A stretch of DNA of 47,314 nt from K189A clade bacterium. GTDB taxonomy: Bacteria; Pseudomonadota; Gammaproteobacteria; Pseudomonadales; Azotimanducaceae. The notes under the pieces were generated by a model that saw only the letters and a list, made by a program, of their open reading frames with translations, searched no databases and had not been told where the DNA came from. Shown piece after piece: positions 18,826-28,939 of the stretch. The stretch spans positions 1 to 47,314 of the forward strand of contig CABZTD010000013.1 of the NCBI GenBank assembly GCA_902528515.1. The letters run 5' to 3'. Position 1 is the first letter of the stretch; the number at the start of each line of letters is the position of its first letter. A program made the position numbers and the translations under genes.

Positions 18826-20760
18826 ATGCTGCAACAACTCAGAGATCAGACCCAGTCTGCGGGTTTTAAGGTTTTGGTGGTCGCCATTATCTTAGTTTTG
18901 ATTCTGTTCGGGTTCGGGGCAACAAACATCTTTTTAGGGTCGGCACCGAATGTCGCAATCGTTGGGGACTATGAAGTCACCGAGAATAAGCTTGCAATGG
19001 AAGCAGAGCGAGAGCGCAGGCGAATCATTGCTCGAATGGGCCCAGATTTCGATCCAGCAGATATTGATCGTTTGCAGCTGCAGAGCTTTGCTTTGGAGCA
19101 GCTGATAAACCGGCAGGTGCTATATCAGGCGACCGACGTACTTGGACTAGCACTATCCGATGCTGTGTTGGATCAGCGACTCCGCGAAAGTCCAGCATAT
19201 CAGGTCGCTGGCAAGTTCAACGAAGCCCTCTATCGTCAGCAAGTGCAATTGCTCGGATTTACACCCCCACAGTTCTATGAAGAAGTACGACAAGGCTTTG
19301 GCTCTGAGTTGCTGCGCCAGGGCGTGGTTGCGAGCGGAATAACTCATGACTGGGAACTTGCTCAGGCAACGGCACTGTTGGATCAGCGGCGCGATTTCGC
19401 CTATCTACCCCTTGACGTTAAGGAATACCTGTTGAGTATTGAGGTGACCGAAGAAGCCATTGCTCAGCGCTATGAGGAGGACCGCTCGACTTACGTTACG
19501 GAGCCGACGGTGGATGTTGAGTGGATCGAGATTTCTCAGACGGATCTTGAAGAGAGCATCGAGGTAAACGAAAGCGAAGAGGCCTTACGAGCTATTTATG
19601 AAACCGACGTTGGCACCTTACAAAAGGCCTCAGAGCGTAGATCCGCACACATATTGATTTTGGTTGATGAAACTACCGACGACGCCTCAGCGCTACGAAA
19701 AATACAGGCCATCGCAGAGCGACTATCTGATGGCGAACAGTTTGCTGATCTGGCTTCGGAACTTTCGCAGGATCCAGGTTCTGCGGCGTTTGGTGGTGAT
19801 TTGGGGATGATGACTAGGGGCTCCTTCGATAGTGCGTTCGAAGACAGACTATGGGGACTCGAGAATCCCGGCGACATATCCGAACCAGTTCGCACTGAGT
19901 TTGGCTATCATCTGATCCAGCTGAAAGAGATCGGGGAGCAGGATCTACCCTCATTTGCCGAACAAAGGGATGACATTATTACTCGTTTACGCATTGACGC
20001 AGCGTCTGAGGCATTCGATCTAGCGATGGAAGAGCTCGAACAAAGAGCATTTGAAGAGCGCAATGGATTGTCTGAGACTGCACAAGCGGTCAACGCGACC
20101 GTTAAATCTGCAAAAGGCATCTCTCAGCAAATTGGAGATGAACAAAGCCCCTGGAAATACACTGCAAACGCAGATGTCATGAATAATTTGTTTTCGCCAG
20201 AGGGGCTAGACGGCGAAAACTCGCCGGTTCTTATAGTAGATGAAGGTGTCGCGATTGTTGCTCGCGTCTCTAGGTACAACGCATCCGAACAACTGGATTT
20301 GGACGAGGTTCGAGGCCGTATTAGCGGGGAAATCGGGCTGGAGGTTGCGTTGAGTCGAATTGAGTCAGATAAAGCCGACGCGCTTGCTCGATTAGAGGCC
20401 GGAAATTCGGTGTCGGTGGTCGCAAGCGATTTAGGTAAGCGCTGGCAACGAGCGGAACTCGCCACTCGCACAGGCTCGACACCACAAGGTTTAGCGGAGG
20501 TCCCGCGCGAAGTGCTGAATGAGGCCTTCGCATTGCCAAGACCGGCTGCGGGTGAGAAGAGCATCGGTTCGGTAACCGGTCCAAATGGAAGCGCACTAGT
20601 GGTGGTAACGAGAGTGCTCGCGGGCGATGTGGCAGCCACCTCTGAAACCTTTGTAGATCAATTGAGCGAGGAAGTTCTAGCTAGAAACCAGCAGCTCGAG
20701 TTCGCTGCATTTTTCAATGCAGCCCAGCAAACTATTGGAGTGTCTCGAAGCGAAAACTGA
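18826..20760 (+). CDS. ppiD: Periplasmic folding chaperone PpiD
   Basis: A 644-residue inner-membrane-anchored protein of the SurA/PpiD class that helps proteins emerging from the Sec channel to fold in the periplasm. Start at ATG 18826 with AGAAGGGA seven bases upstream; a TTG at 18808 is rejected. Typical N-terminus MLQQLRDQTQSAGFKVLV, then one membrane helix (about 15-33). SurA-like N-domain about 40-230. A parvulin (PPIC) domain lies at about 265-365 ('SAHILI', 'ELSQDPGSAAFGGDLG', 'FGYHLIQL'). A second, degenerate parvulin-like region follows. It lies downstream of the hupB terminator, so it has its own promoter. Confidence 0.95.
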   Translation: MLQQLRDQTQSAGFKVLVVAIILVLILFGFGATNIFLGSAPNVAIVGDYEVTENKLAMEAERERRRIIARMGPDFDPADIDRLQLQSFALEQLINRQVLYQATDVLGLALSDAVLDQRLRESPAYQVAGKFNEALYRQQVQLLGFTPPQFYEEVRQGFGSELLRQGVVASGITHDWELAQATALLDQRRDFAYLPLDVKEYLLSIEVTEEAIAQRYEEDRSTYVTEPTVDVEWIEISQTDLEESIEVNESEEALRAIYETDVGTLQKASERRSAHILILVDETTDDASALRKIQAIAERLSDGEQFADLASELSQDPGSAAFGGDLGMMTRGSFDSAFEDRLWGLENPGDISEPVRTEFGYHLIQLKEIGEQDLPSFAEQRDDIITRLRIDAASEAFDLAMEELEQRAFEERNGLSETAQAVNATVKSAKGISQQIGDEQSPWKYTANADVMNNLFSPEGLDGENSPVLIVDEGVAIVARVSRYNASEQLDLDEVRGRISGEIGLEVALSRIESDKADALARLEAGNSVSVVASDLGKRWQRAELATRTGSTPQGLAEVPREVLNEAFALPRPAAGEKSIGSVTGPNGSALVVVTRVLAGDVAATSETFVDQLSEEVLARNQQLEFAAFFNAAQQTIGVSRSEN

Positions 20761-20793
20761 TCACTGCTGAGCATTTTTAAACACCGATGACGT

Positions 20794-22386
20794 CTACAAA
20801 GAGGAAGATCGCTTTTCCTGGTTGCAGTTAGCTCTCTGGCCGATCGCGTTCCACTCGATAATATCATTGACGCGAACGAGAAATTTCGAGGCGATGCGGC
20901 TGAGAGAATCCCCTCGACGGACTTTGTAGCGGATCCTACGTATTTCGCTCGGTCTCTGACCCAACTCTATGAACTTCGGATGTGGCGTTCGCAGGACTAT
21001 TGCTTCACCAACGCGCGGCGGATCACGTCTGTTGAGTCGGTTCAATCGAGCCAGGTCATCGATGGGGGTACTGCTGCGTTTGGCGATACTTCACAGCGAA
21101 TCGCCTGGTTTAACGATAAAGGGATATGTACCGTCAATGCTGGGTTGAGTAAGCGAACCCTGACTGGGAACACGCAAGGATTGACCTATCTGCAAAAGAT
21201 CTGTGCTGAGGTAATTAATGGACCTAAGCCGTTGGCTAGTAACACCATTGGCGAACGCCAGTTCGCCGATGGTGTTGCCGGATTGAACGATGACCTCCCG
21301 CCACGCAACCCGTTTATCTTCTGGCACCGATTCCAAAAGAAGGGATGCTTTCGCCTCAGCGTTTTCACTATCGGGAAATGACTCGAGCAGAATTAGGCGC
21401 TAGGGGGTGTTTTGCGACTACTGGGAGCGCTTCAATCCCGGGTTGAAGCGGTAAATGTCTGCACTGGTGGTAGCAAGGCTTTCTGCAACAATAGCAACGT
21501 CATAAATACTTGCCAGCGTCAAAGTGCGCAGTGGACTGTTATTGCGTATCACAGGAAGTTCGATTCCGAAAGTATTAGGTTTGGCAATAATGGCTGAAAG
21601 TGCCAAGAGTCGAGGAGCATAAGCTTGGGTTTCGCGAGGCAGCCGCAAACAAAAAATCTCGGTGTAGGCTCTCACGAATGGCCTTAGCTACGGTGCCTCC
21701 GCCAGCATTGTAGGCGGCCAAGGCAAGCTGCCAATCATCAAAGCGTTTGTGCAGGTCCTGCAAATAGGTCAATGCAGCATCGATAGCATCGATGACATCC
21801 TGACGTCCGTCATAGCCGTCGTTGATACGCAGGCCATACTGTTTCGCCGTAGGCGCATGAACTGCCAGAGCCCACTCGCGCCGGAGGGCGAAAAAGCATA
21901 AGGATCCAAAGCGGCGCCAACTACCGGCAGCAAAGTCAATTCTGCCGGCAAGCCCTTTTCTTGGACCTGCGAAAGAATATGAGGAAGGTAGAGCTGCATC
22001 CTGGGCGCTGAACGGGCGAAATATGCCGGAAGCCTCTGCAGTCAACGTATTTCCTGCTTTACACGTTTCTCGGAGATGTGGTGGTTTAACCGCATATCGG
22101 CTCTGATCGCTAGCCAGAGATCGTCCTTAGCGCCCTGGGTGTGATCGCTGTCCTCATTTGCCTGGGTAAGCTGTGCATCAGATAAAGGTTTTGCGGAATC
22201 TTTTCCTTCGTCCATCAGGTCGTCAATAAATGAGTCATCGTTCTATTGGTTGTTAACGAGCCATCGGCAATGGTCAATGGCGCTTTGTTTCTTTGAGAGT
22301 GGATCCATTCTTCTGGCGAAGGCGTCACGAAGCCAAAAAGAATGGGCCCAGTGATCGCAGTGACGGCTGATGCCCGCCAATATGAA
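20794..22386 (-). pseudogene. mltD: Decayed membrane-bound lytic murein transglycosylase D
   Basis: On the minus strand the pieces of an MltD-like protein follow in order: 'DDLWLAIRADMRLNHHIS', 'LPAELTLLPVV', 'DPYAFSPSGASGLWQFM', 'TAKQYGLR', 'LALAAYNAGGGTVAKAI', 'LRLPRETQAYAPRLLAL', and LysM repeats ('VKPGDSL', 'YKVRRGDSLSRIA'). In the main frame stops interrupt it at 22243-22245 (TAG), 22042-22044 (TGA), 21418-21420 (TAG), 21400-21402 (TAG) and 21091-21093 (TGA at the Trp place of GDSLW). A one-base shift near 21850-21856 (after WQFM) is undone near 21650-21656 at a run of As. The catalytic Glu of VES-x-xDP is Gly (codon 21916-21918, VVGAALDP). No clear start survives; the left border at 22386 is the next in-frame stop and is uncertain. 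Intact genes lie on both sides. Confidence 0.88.
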
Positions 22387-22497
22387 TCAAAGATATAGCT
22401 TGCAAACTTGATGTTGGGTAAGCCTAGGCAAGGAAGAGAATGAGTGCCATCCTAACGGGTCCAGATAAGCTTCGGTAAATGCAGAAATCGGCTATCG

Positions 22498-23409
22498 ATG
22501 AAATCAACTAACCCGAACACGCCTGCCAGTATCAACACCTTTAATCTTCAACTTCAGGCAGAAGAGCGAGAATTATTGCAGCCACTGCTGCGGCGTTTGC
22601 ATGGCGATGCAGTACTTTGGATCGGGGAAAACCAGATCTTGCCAACCTCTCTTAAGCACTGCATGGCTAGGCAGCGTATCTGGGCAACGCACTCGCGTCT
22701 GAATGACGCAATCTGTCCCAATTATGATCTCGCCCTTGTGATCATCCGTTGTGACAGCCTTCCCTTTGCGACCGGCTCGCTGGATGGCGTTGTACTGCAT
22801 CATTCTCTAGAGCACAGCCGTGATCCTCGCGCTAGTATTCGTGAGGTCGAGCGCGTACTTAAACCCGGCGGAAGATTGGTTATTTGCGCAACGAATCCGC
22901 TCAGTATTACTGGTTTAAGATTAGGGATGATAGGGCGCAGACATCGTGCTCAGATCAAAGAAAGCAGCCTTCAGCATAATTGGAAAAAGCCAGAAGGGCA
23001 CAAGTCACGTTGGATCAGCCCATTGCGACTTATTGACTGGCTGGTATTGCTGGGGTTCAGTACTGACGAAGCACCCCGTTTTCGCTCCATGACGTTTCTA
23101 TTAGCGATGTCAGCATGCAAGCATCTGTTTGGGAAGCTACCTTTCACTCTGCCGAGTGAGTTAGGACTAGTCGCAGCGCTTGAGCGCGTCGTTGCATGGC
23201 CTTACCGTTTGCTGCGATTGTTGATTGGACGATTGCCCGTTGGCGGTATTGTTATCATTTCGGCAGTTAAAAAAAATGAAGGCAAAGCAATGATTGGAAG
23301 GCTGTCACAAGGCACTGGCAGGAATCGTATCCCGGCTCTAATCCCATCGGCGCGTACTCCGTCGGGGCAAATCAAACTGAATGAAAAAGGCAAGGGGGTA
23401 GCGCTTTGA
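22498..23409 (+). CDS. YafS-like SAM-dependent methyltransferase
   Basis: A 303-residue class I methyltransferase of the Methyltransf_11 type. The core is at about 40-165: a weak motif I ('VLWIGENQ' instead of a Gly-rich loop), '[22 protein letters not shown]', '[20 protein letters not shown]'. The weak motif I is also a feature of E. coli YafS, which stands beside rnhA-dnaQ too, so this is the positional and probable functional counterpart. The substrate is unknown. The C-terminus is Lys- and Gly-rich. Its stop TGA overlaps the TTG start of rnhA, so rnhA is translationally coupled. Confidence 0.85.
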   Translation: MKSTNPNTPASINTFNLQLQAEERELLQPLLRRLHGDAVLWIGENQILPTSLKHCMARQRIWATHSRLNDAICPNYDLALVIIRCDSLPFATGSLDGVVLHHSLEHSRDPRASIREVERVLKPGGRLVICATNPLSITGLRLGMIGRRHRAQIKESSLQHNWKKPEGHKSRWISPLRLIDWLVLLGFSTDEAPRFRSMTFLLAMSACKHLFGKLPFTLPSELGLVAALERVVAWPYRLLRLLIGRLPVGGIVIISAVKKNEGKAMIGRLSQGTGRNRIPALIPSARTPSGQIKLNEKGKGVAL

Positions 23410-23843
23410 CAATAGAAGTGTTTACTGACGGGGCTTGCCGAGGCAACCCAGGCCCCGGTGGTTGGGCGGCCTTAGTGCGTATCGGCGAAAGGGAGCAGAT
23501 TTATGCTGGTGCCGAGCAGAGTACAACGAATAATCAGATGGAGTTGATGGCCGCGATCCAAGGCTTAGAGGTTCTGGAGCCTCGAAGCGCAGTAAGTCTC
23601 ACTACGGATTCGCAATATGTCAGACAAGGCATCACCCAGTGGATTCACGGCTGGAAGCGCAACGGTTGGTTGACCGCCCAGCGAAAACCCGTGAAAAACC
23701 AATGTCTGTGGCAGCGATTGGATAAAGCTGTAGCCAATCACAAGGTTGAGTGGCACTGGGTCAAAGGACATAGTGGTCATCGAGAAAACGAAATAGTCGA
23801 TGAAGCGGCTAATGCAGCGATCGATGCTATGCAGGAGGCCTAA
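23406..23843 (+). CDS. rnhA: Ribonuclease HI
   Basis: A 145-residue RNase HI that cuts RNA in RNA-DNA hybrids. The metal-binding carboxylates are visible: Asp8 ([11 protein letters not shown]), Glu46 ([10 protein letters not shown]), Asp68 (TTDSQYV) and Asp132 (NEIVDEAAN), with the loop His122 in KGHSGH. The start is TTG 23406, overlapping the methyltransferase stop as TTGA; no ATG gives the complete N-terminal strand. Its own stop TAA overlaps the dnaQ ATG by one base (TAATG). The three genes form one tightly coupled unit. Confidence 0.97.
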   Translation: MTIEVFTDGACRGNPGPGGWAALVRIGEREQIYAGAEQSTTNNQMELMAAIQGLEVLEPRSAVSLTTDSQYVRQGITQWIHGWKRNGWLTAQRKPVKNQCLWQRLDKAVANHKVEWHWVKGHSGHRENEIVDEAANAAIDAMQEA

Positions 23844-24580
23844 TGCGTCAGGTGGTATTGGACACAGAGACTACTGGACTTGAGGTCGCGGACGGGCACC
23901 GAATTGTTGAAATCGGTGCTGTTGAGTTGATAAACCGGAGATTGACTGGTCGAAATTTCCATAAGTACATTAATCCAGAGCGCGATATTGATGACGGAGC
24001 GAAGGAAGTTCATGGCATTACGGAAGCTTTTTTGGATGACAAACCTCGCTTTGCCGATATATGGGCCGAGCTTTACGCCTTTCTCAGAGACAGTGAGCTT
24101 GTCATCCACAATGCGCCTTTTGACATTGGATTCTTAAATGCGGAAATTTCCTGGCTGCCAGATAGTGGCAGTCTAGAATTTAGCTGCGTAGAGGATTTCT
24201 GCGAGATAACGGACTCCTTATCATTAGCTCGACGCATGCATCCGGGGCAAAAGAACAGCCTCGACGCGCTATGTCGACGCTATATGGTAGACAACTCTCA
24301 GCGAGATCTTCATGGCGCGCTTTTAGACGCTGAAATCCTAGCCGACGTATTCCTGCTAATGACTGGCGGCCAGGCCCACATGTTCGGGGCTGCCTCAGAT
24401 CAGGACGTGCTTGAAACGAATGAGCTGGCAGCTTCAATTCCGCCCATCAATACGGAGAAGCTCCGAGTCATACGTGCACGTCCAGAGGAGATTGCGGCGC
24501 ATCAAGAAATGCTGGATTTGCTCGATAATCACAGCGATGGCAAGACGCTCTGGCGTCGTTTGAAGGTGCGCCCCTCCTGA
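23843..24580 (+). CDS. dnaQ: DNA polymerase III epsilon subunit, 3'-5' proofreading exonuclease
   Basis: A 245-residue DEDDh exonuclease that proofreads for the replicative polymerase. Active residues: Asp7 and Glu9 in 'VLDTETTGLE', Asp94 in 'HNAPFDIGF', His157 and Asp162 in 'DLHGALLDAEIL'. The C-terminal part that contacts the alpha subunit is present and of usual length. GGAGG of 'CAGGAGGCC' within the end of rnhA serves as its ribosome site. Divergent from rnhA in E. coli, here both read the same way. Confidence 0.97.
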   Translation: MRQVVLDTETTGLEVADGHRIVEIGAVELINRRLTGRNFHKYINPERDIDDGAKEVHGITEAFLDDKPRFADIWAELYAFLRDSELVIHNAPFDIGFLNAEISWLPDSGSLEFSCVEDFCEITDSLSLARRMHPGQKNSLDALCRRYMVDNSQRDLHGALLDAEILADVFLLMTGGQAHMFGAASDQDVLETNELAASIPPINTEKLRVIRARPEEIAAHQEMLDLLDNHSDGKTLWRRLKVRPS

Positions 24581-24693
24581 AGCCCGTGATCAAAACTTAT
24601 CCGACCTGATCGGTATGATCCGATCTCATAGTGCCTAGGTCTGCAAGGGGTTTCCGCCACCTGCCATGGTGGATTGCTAAATTGGTCATCGAC

Positions 24694-26151
24694 TCAGATT
24701 AAATAGACCACAGCGAAGTAACCTGTCACACCCATGGTAATGGTGTACGGTAAAGCCATCGTTACCATCCGCATGTAGCTGAGATTAATCAGAGGCGCGA
24801 TCGATGAGGTGAGCAGAAACAAGAACGCTGCCTGGCCATTCGGTGTTGCCACGCTTGGGATATTGGTGCCTGTGTTGATTGCGACCGCCAGGGCATCAAA
24901 CTGGGCACGCGATATCACGCCATCGGTAAATGCCTGCTTCACTTCACCAATATAGACCGTGGCAACGAAAACATTGTCACTGATAGCTGATAGCAGGCCG
25001 TTGGCGACATAAAACATGCCTGGCTGAAGATCCTCGGGCAAGGACAGTACATAGGAAATGACGGGTGAGAACAGGTGCTGATCGTGAATGACACCGACCA
25101 CGCCAAAAAACACCACCAGAAGCGACGTAAAAGGCAGTGCCTCCTCAAATGCCTTGCCAAGTTGGTGTTCTTCGACGACGCCATTAAACGCTGTCTGCAA
25201 CACTATGATGGTCAAACCGATGAGGCCGACTTCGGCAACATGAAACCCCAGGGCAAAAATAAGAATAACCGCAGAAATTGCCTGGATAACGAGTCTGGCG
25301 TTGTCGCGGTCAGTTCGCTTTGCTGCTTCCGCGGCATCGAATTCGACCAAAATTTCTCTTACGCGCCCCGGCAACAGTGCTCCATATCCCAAAATTTTGG
25401 TTTGTTCTAACAATAAACAGGTGATCAGACCTACCACTAGTACTGGCATGGTAACCGGCGCCATCCGCAAGAAGAACTCGACAAAATTCCACTCCGTGTA
25501 ACTAGCTATGAGAAGATTTTGTGGTTCTCCTACAGTTGTACAAACACCTCCAAGCGCGGTACCTACGGCAGCGTGCATCAAAAGGTTTCGCAGAAACGCT
25601 CTGAACTTTTCGAAGTCCGGATCCTCGGGCCCATTCTGACTGTCGGCGACGTTGTTATATACGGTATAAAAGCCAACCGCGACGCTAATGACTACAGCAG
25701 TGACAGTTAGGGCATCTAGAAAAGCCGAAAGGAACGCCGAGATAAAACAAAAAAGAAAGGAGATTAGCATTTTTGAGCGAATCGAGAGCAGCACCTTGGT
25801 AAAGGTGAATAACAACAATTCCTTCATAAAGTAAATTCCAGCCACCATGAAAACTAGTAGCAAAATCACTGGGAAGGCCGCCACCACCTCGTGGTACACC
25901 GTCTGCGGTGTGGTCATTCCCATAACAATGCCCTCTAACGCCAAGAGCCCTCCTGGTTGGAGTGGGTAACACTTTAGTGCCATTGCGAGGGTGAAGATAA
26001 ACTCGAGTACCAGCACCCACCCAGTGATGTACGGGCCGGCCACGAGTAGTAGCAAGGGGTTGATCAGCAGGAATCCGATGATCGTTTTCTTATACCAATC
26101 CGGTGCATGACCCAAGAAATTTTGCGTGAACGCATTCATTGTTGTTTGCAT
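24694..26151 (-). CDS. nhaB: Na+/H+ antiporter NhaB
   Basis: An inner-membrane antiporter that expels sodium in exchange for protons. From ATG 26151 it has 485 residues; AAGGA lies six bases upstream. The frame is open to 26199, but those codons do not look like the family. The N-terminus '[20 protein letters not shown]', then '[20 protein letters not shown]', '[13 protein letters not shown]', '[19 protein letters not shown]' match NhaB closely, with about 11-12 hydrophobic segments. It is slightly shorter than E. coli NhaB (513). Fits a sodium-rich habitat. Confidence 0.95.
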   Translation of the reverse strand: MQTTMNAFTQNFLGHAPDWYKKTIIGFLLINPLLLLVAGPYITGWVLVLEFIFTLAMALKCYPLQPGGLLALEGIVMGMTTPQTVYHEVVAAFPVILLLVFMVAGIYFMKELLLFTFTKVLLSIRSKMLISFLFCFISAFLSAFLDALTVTAVVISVAVGFYTVYNNVADSQNGPEDPDFEKFRAFLRNLLMHAAVGTALGGVCTTVGEPQNLLIASYTEWNFVEFFLRMAPVTMPVLVVGLITCLLLEQTKILGYGALLPGRVREILVEFDAAEAAKRTDRDNARLVIQAISAVILIFALGFHVAEVGLIGLTIIVLQTAFNGVVEEHQLGKAFEEALPFTSLLVVFFGVVGVIHDQHLFSPVISYVLSLPEDLQPGMFYVANGLLSAISDNVFVATVYIGEVKQAFTDGVISRAQFDALAVAINTGTNIPSVATPNGQAAFLFLLTSSIAPLINLSYMRMVTMALPYTITMGVTGYFAVVYLI

Positions 26152-26424
26152 TAGACGTCCTTGATAACTGCATTCAGGAAACGGCCATGCCGTAAACACA
26201 CGCGCTGGCTCGTCGAACTCTGCTGAAAGAGAGCAATGAGAGCGTGAGCCTAGAACAGTGCTCCTGTGGGGTTAGAAGATAGCTTGGTGGGCCTTTATTG
26301 GGCAAGTAAATTGGCATGAATTAGAAAATTCCGGCCGTGCGAAGTTCTCTGCGGGAAGCTATCCTAGCGAAACATGAAAGCGTCATAGAGCAGTGTTGCA
26401 GAAGCAAGTCGTTAGGTGGTGATT

Positions 26425-27255
26425 ATGTGGCCGAGAGATCCCGATGAATTTATTCCAAATCACGTTATGCCTGAAGGAGCAGACTGTGATGACGCGTGGT
26501 ACTTCGTTTTTATGCAGGGCGAACTAATCTGTAAAAGCGAGAATAGGGTGCTTACTCCGATAACTGCTGGCGACTATCGTTGGTTCGACGTCGAGACTCA
26601 AACCAAACAGTTCCTTGGTCATTACAGCAGCGTGCCCTGTTTTGCGCTTAAGGCTGAGGGGACCATATCCGAAGGATATATTTCGGTGCCGCTTCGCGCA
26701 CTATTGGGTAGAACCAAGCAATCGCTTTTTTATCTGGCTGGGCGAGCCCAGCAGATTTTGGATTGGTTCGAAAACCATCAATTTTGTGGTCGTTGTGGAT
26801 CCGAGATGGTGTTGCATCCCCAAGACCGTGCAATGACCTGCGAGAGCTGCAGGCTAGTCAACTACCCACGACTTAGTCCCAGTATCATCGTGCTAGTCAC
26901 CAAGGGAGACGAGATGTTACTGGCGCGAAATGCGAATTGGCCAACAAATATGTATAGCACCCTTGCGGGTTTTGTCGAAGCGGGCGAGTCCATTGAGCAG
27001 ACGGTCCACCGAGAAGTCTTTGAAGAAGTTGGATTGAGGGTGAAAAATTTACGGTACTTCGGATCTCAGAGCTGGCCCTTCCCGAACTCATTGATGCTGG
27101 GATTTCATGCAGAATACGACTGTGGCGATATCGTTTGCCAAGCAGGTGAGATAGCGGATGCCCAGTGGTTCACGAAAGACAGCCTGCCGCAAACACCCCC
27201 CAAGACGGCCATATCTGGGTGGCTAATCGACGAATTTATACAGGCAAATCCCTGA
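26425..27255 (+). CDS. nudC: NAD+ diphosphatase (NADH pyrophosphatase / deNADding enzyme)
   Basis: A 276-residue Nudix hydrolase that splits NAD(H) into NMN(H) and AMP and can remove NAD caps from RNA. ATG 26425 follows AGGTGG at seven bases; a GTG at 26416 is the less likely start. The zinc ribbon uses Cys121, Cys124, Cys139 and Cys142 ('FCGRCG', 'CESC'). The Nudix box begins GFVEAGES and contains REVFEEVG. The NudC-specific motif is here 'SQSWPFPNSLM' (usual SQPWPFPxS), with Ser in place of Pro. Divergent from nhaB across about 270 bases. Confidence 0.95.
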   Translation: MWPRDPDEFIPNHVMPEGADCDDAWYFVFMQGELICKSENRVLTPITAGDYRWFDVETQTKQFLGHYSSVPCFALKAEGTISEGYISVPLRALLGRTKQSLFYLAGRAQQILDWFENHQFCGRCGSEMVLHPQDRAMTCESCRLVNYPRLSPSIIVLVTKGDEMLLARNANWPTNMYSTLAGFVEAGESIEQTVHREVFEEVGLRVKNLRYFGSQSWPFPNSLMLGFHAEYDCGDIVCQAGEIADAQWFTKDSLPQTPPKTAISGWLIDEFIQANP

Positions 27256-27256
27256 T

Positions 27257-27754
27257 CTACACCGAGTTTGCGTCACCACGTCTGAATGCCGCAAAAAGCT
27301 GAAAAACTCGGATCAGATGTCCGTTGGCGCGAAGTCTGCTCTCCATGAATGCGGTAATCGGGTCCAACGTGCCAGAAAGCAAACCCCTAGCTTGTTGAGG
27401 GGACTCGAAGTAGAGCACAAGATCTGCGCTTGATATGTCCGGGAAGCTAAGGTTTCGGTTGCGGATATCGCAAAATACGCTGTGATCTGGAAATCGAAAT
27501 TCGACGTCTGTCGCGAGCTCTCTAGCCGCGTCAGCAAAAAAACGGCCTTCTAAAAATTCCTGCACTTCACTCTCTATGGTTATTGCTCTGCTTGGCCTGT
27601 TGCAGTGTAGTGTTCGTGAAAAAGACACTAGCAAAGCCGTGATTGCTTTGTCGAGGAACATAGCCTTAGAAGATAAGCGGTATTTGTCAATGCTGGACGC
27701 TTGGCCTTCGCTGTCGCTAAAGTGTCGATCTACTCGGTAAGGCGCCAACTTCAT
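27257..27754 (-). CDS. SCP2 sterol-binding-domain-like protein
   Basis: A 165-residue protein. The region about 75-155 has the pattern of the SCP2 lipid-binding fold: hydrophobic strands, 'SSADLVLYFESPQQARGLLSG', then 'ANGHLIRVFQLFAAFR' near the end. Such small SCP2 proteins in bacteria are thought to bind acyl or ubiquinone-related lipids; here that is inference. The called start ATG 27752-27754 overlaps the sohB ATG on the other strand (CATG) and has no ribosome site. ATG 27661 (MFLDKAITALL), after AAGG, is a good alternative giving 134 residues. It ends one base from nudC, convergent. Confidence 0.7.
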   Translation of the reverse strand: MKLAPYRVDRHFSDSEGQASSIDKYRLSSKAMFLDKAITALLVSFSRTLHCNRPSRAITIESEVQEFLEGRFFADAARELATDVEFRFPDHSVFCDIRNRNLSFPDISSADLVLYFESPQQARGLLSGTLDPITAFMESRLRANGHLIRVFQLFAAFRRGDANSV

Positions 27755-28931
27755 GACTTTTTTGTACGAATACCTGATGTTTCTAGGTCAGGTAGTCACT
27801 CTCGTTATCGGCTTTATTGTAGTGATTTCTTTTTTGGCCTCCCTCAATAAGGGTGGAGGCTCGGATGCCCAGGGCCACCTGCAGGTGCAGAAGCTCAACG
27901 AGCACATGCGTGACCTTCGATTCACCATGGAGCGAACGTTACTCAATCCAGATCAGGCAAAAAAACAGCACAAGTTGGAGCTGAAAGCAGACAAGGCACG
28001 AGGAAAAATAACCGCAAAGCAACAGGCCAATAAAATCGGTAGTGGTACGGCTGCCAACATAGCTACTGCCTCCGGAGCAACATCTGATCAGGATCTTAGT
28101 CCTGAGGCGGTTGGCGAGAAGAATGAGCCTGACCTCCAGGATGGTCGAGAAAATAGCAGTGCCGAAGGACGCGTTAAGTCCGAGGAAGTCGAATCGAGAA
28201 CATTTGTTATTCGCTTCGATGGAGATGTTGCAGCCACAGCCGTCGAGCATTTACGGATAGAGATTACTGCGGTGCTTACTATGGCGACCCAAAATGATGA
28301 GGTTGTGGTCTGTATTGAGAGCCCAGGAGGCATGGTACACAGCTATGGGTTGGCAGCTTCGCAAATGATGAGGATACGCTCTGCGGGAATACCACTCACC
28401 GCTGTCGTCGATCGAGTGGCTGCAAGTGGCGGTTACTTAATGGCGGCGGTCGCAAATAAAATTGTTGCGGCGCCTTTTGCGGTAATTGGCAGCATTGGGG
28501 TCGTCGCCCAGGTGCCCAACGTGCACCGGCTGTTGAAGAAGAACGATGTTGATGTCGAGGTTCTGACGGCGGGCAAGTACAAACGAACTCTGACGCTTCT
28601 CGGTGAAAATACCGATGAGGGTAGGGAAAAGTTTCGTCAGGAGTTGGAAGATGTTCACGCGCTGTTTCAGGAGTTTGTCATTGATAATCGGCCTGATCTC
28701 GACCTTGACGCCGTTGCCACCGGCGAAGCTTGGTATGGTACGCGAGCGCTAGAGCTGCATTTGATTGACGAGCTAGCAACGAGTGATGAGTACATTGGTA
28801 AGCAGTGTGGGGAGCAGGACGTGTTCGGTGTGGCCTGGGTTGAGACGAAGAAGCCCTTGGAGCGTTTGCTCGATAAGGCAAATGCGGCGTTGGATCGTGT
28901 GAATCATATGCTGGAATTTGTAAGAAAATAG
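27753..28931 (+). CDS. sohB: SohB-type inner-membrane serine peptidase (family S49)
   Basis: A 392-residue membrane peptidase of the SppA/SohB family. One N-terminal membrane helix (about 10-31, 'GQVVTLVIGFIVVISFLASL'). Then a charged, Ala/Lys/Glu-rich linker of about 100 residues, longer than in E. coli SohB (349 residues). The protease domain from about 150 holds 'VCIESPGGMVHSYGLAASQ', the nucleophile Ser225 in 'VAASGGYLM' and Lys277 in 'AGKYKRTLT'. Probably degrades membrane or periplasmic peptides. AAGG ten bases upstream is a modest ribosome site. Followed after eight bases by the reductase gene. Confidence 0.93.
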   Translation: MTFLYEYLMFLGQVVTLVIGFIVVISFLASLNKGGGSDAQGHLQVQKLNEHMRDLRFTMERTLLNPDQAKKQHKLELKADKARGKITAKQQANKIGSGTAANIATASGATSDQDLSPEAVGEKNEPDLQDGRENSSAEGRVKSEEVESRTFVIRFDGDVAATAVEHLRIEITAVLTMATQNDEVVVCIESPGGMVHSYGLAASQMMRIRSAGIPLTAVVDRVAASGGYLMAAVANKIVAAPFAVIGSIGVVAQVPNVHRLLKKNDVDVEVLTAGKYKRTLTLLGENTDEGREKFRQELEDVHALFQEFVIDNRPDLDLDAVATGEAWYGTRALELHLIDELATSDEYIGKQCGEQDVFGVAWVETKKPLERLLDKANAALDRVNHMLEFVRK

Positions 28932-28939
28932 GAGAGACC

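Noticed and set aside
21091-22044. TGA read as Trp (alternative code) because two TGA stand at Trp places of mltD
   Set aside because: TGA ends many intact genes here (for example the TonB receptor and dnaQ), and the same gene also has TAG stops, shifts and a lost catalytic residue; decay explains it.
24608-24625. Hairpin GATCGG/CCGATC after dnaQ as a terminator
   Set aside because: Perfect six-base stem but no T-run after it.
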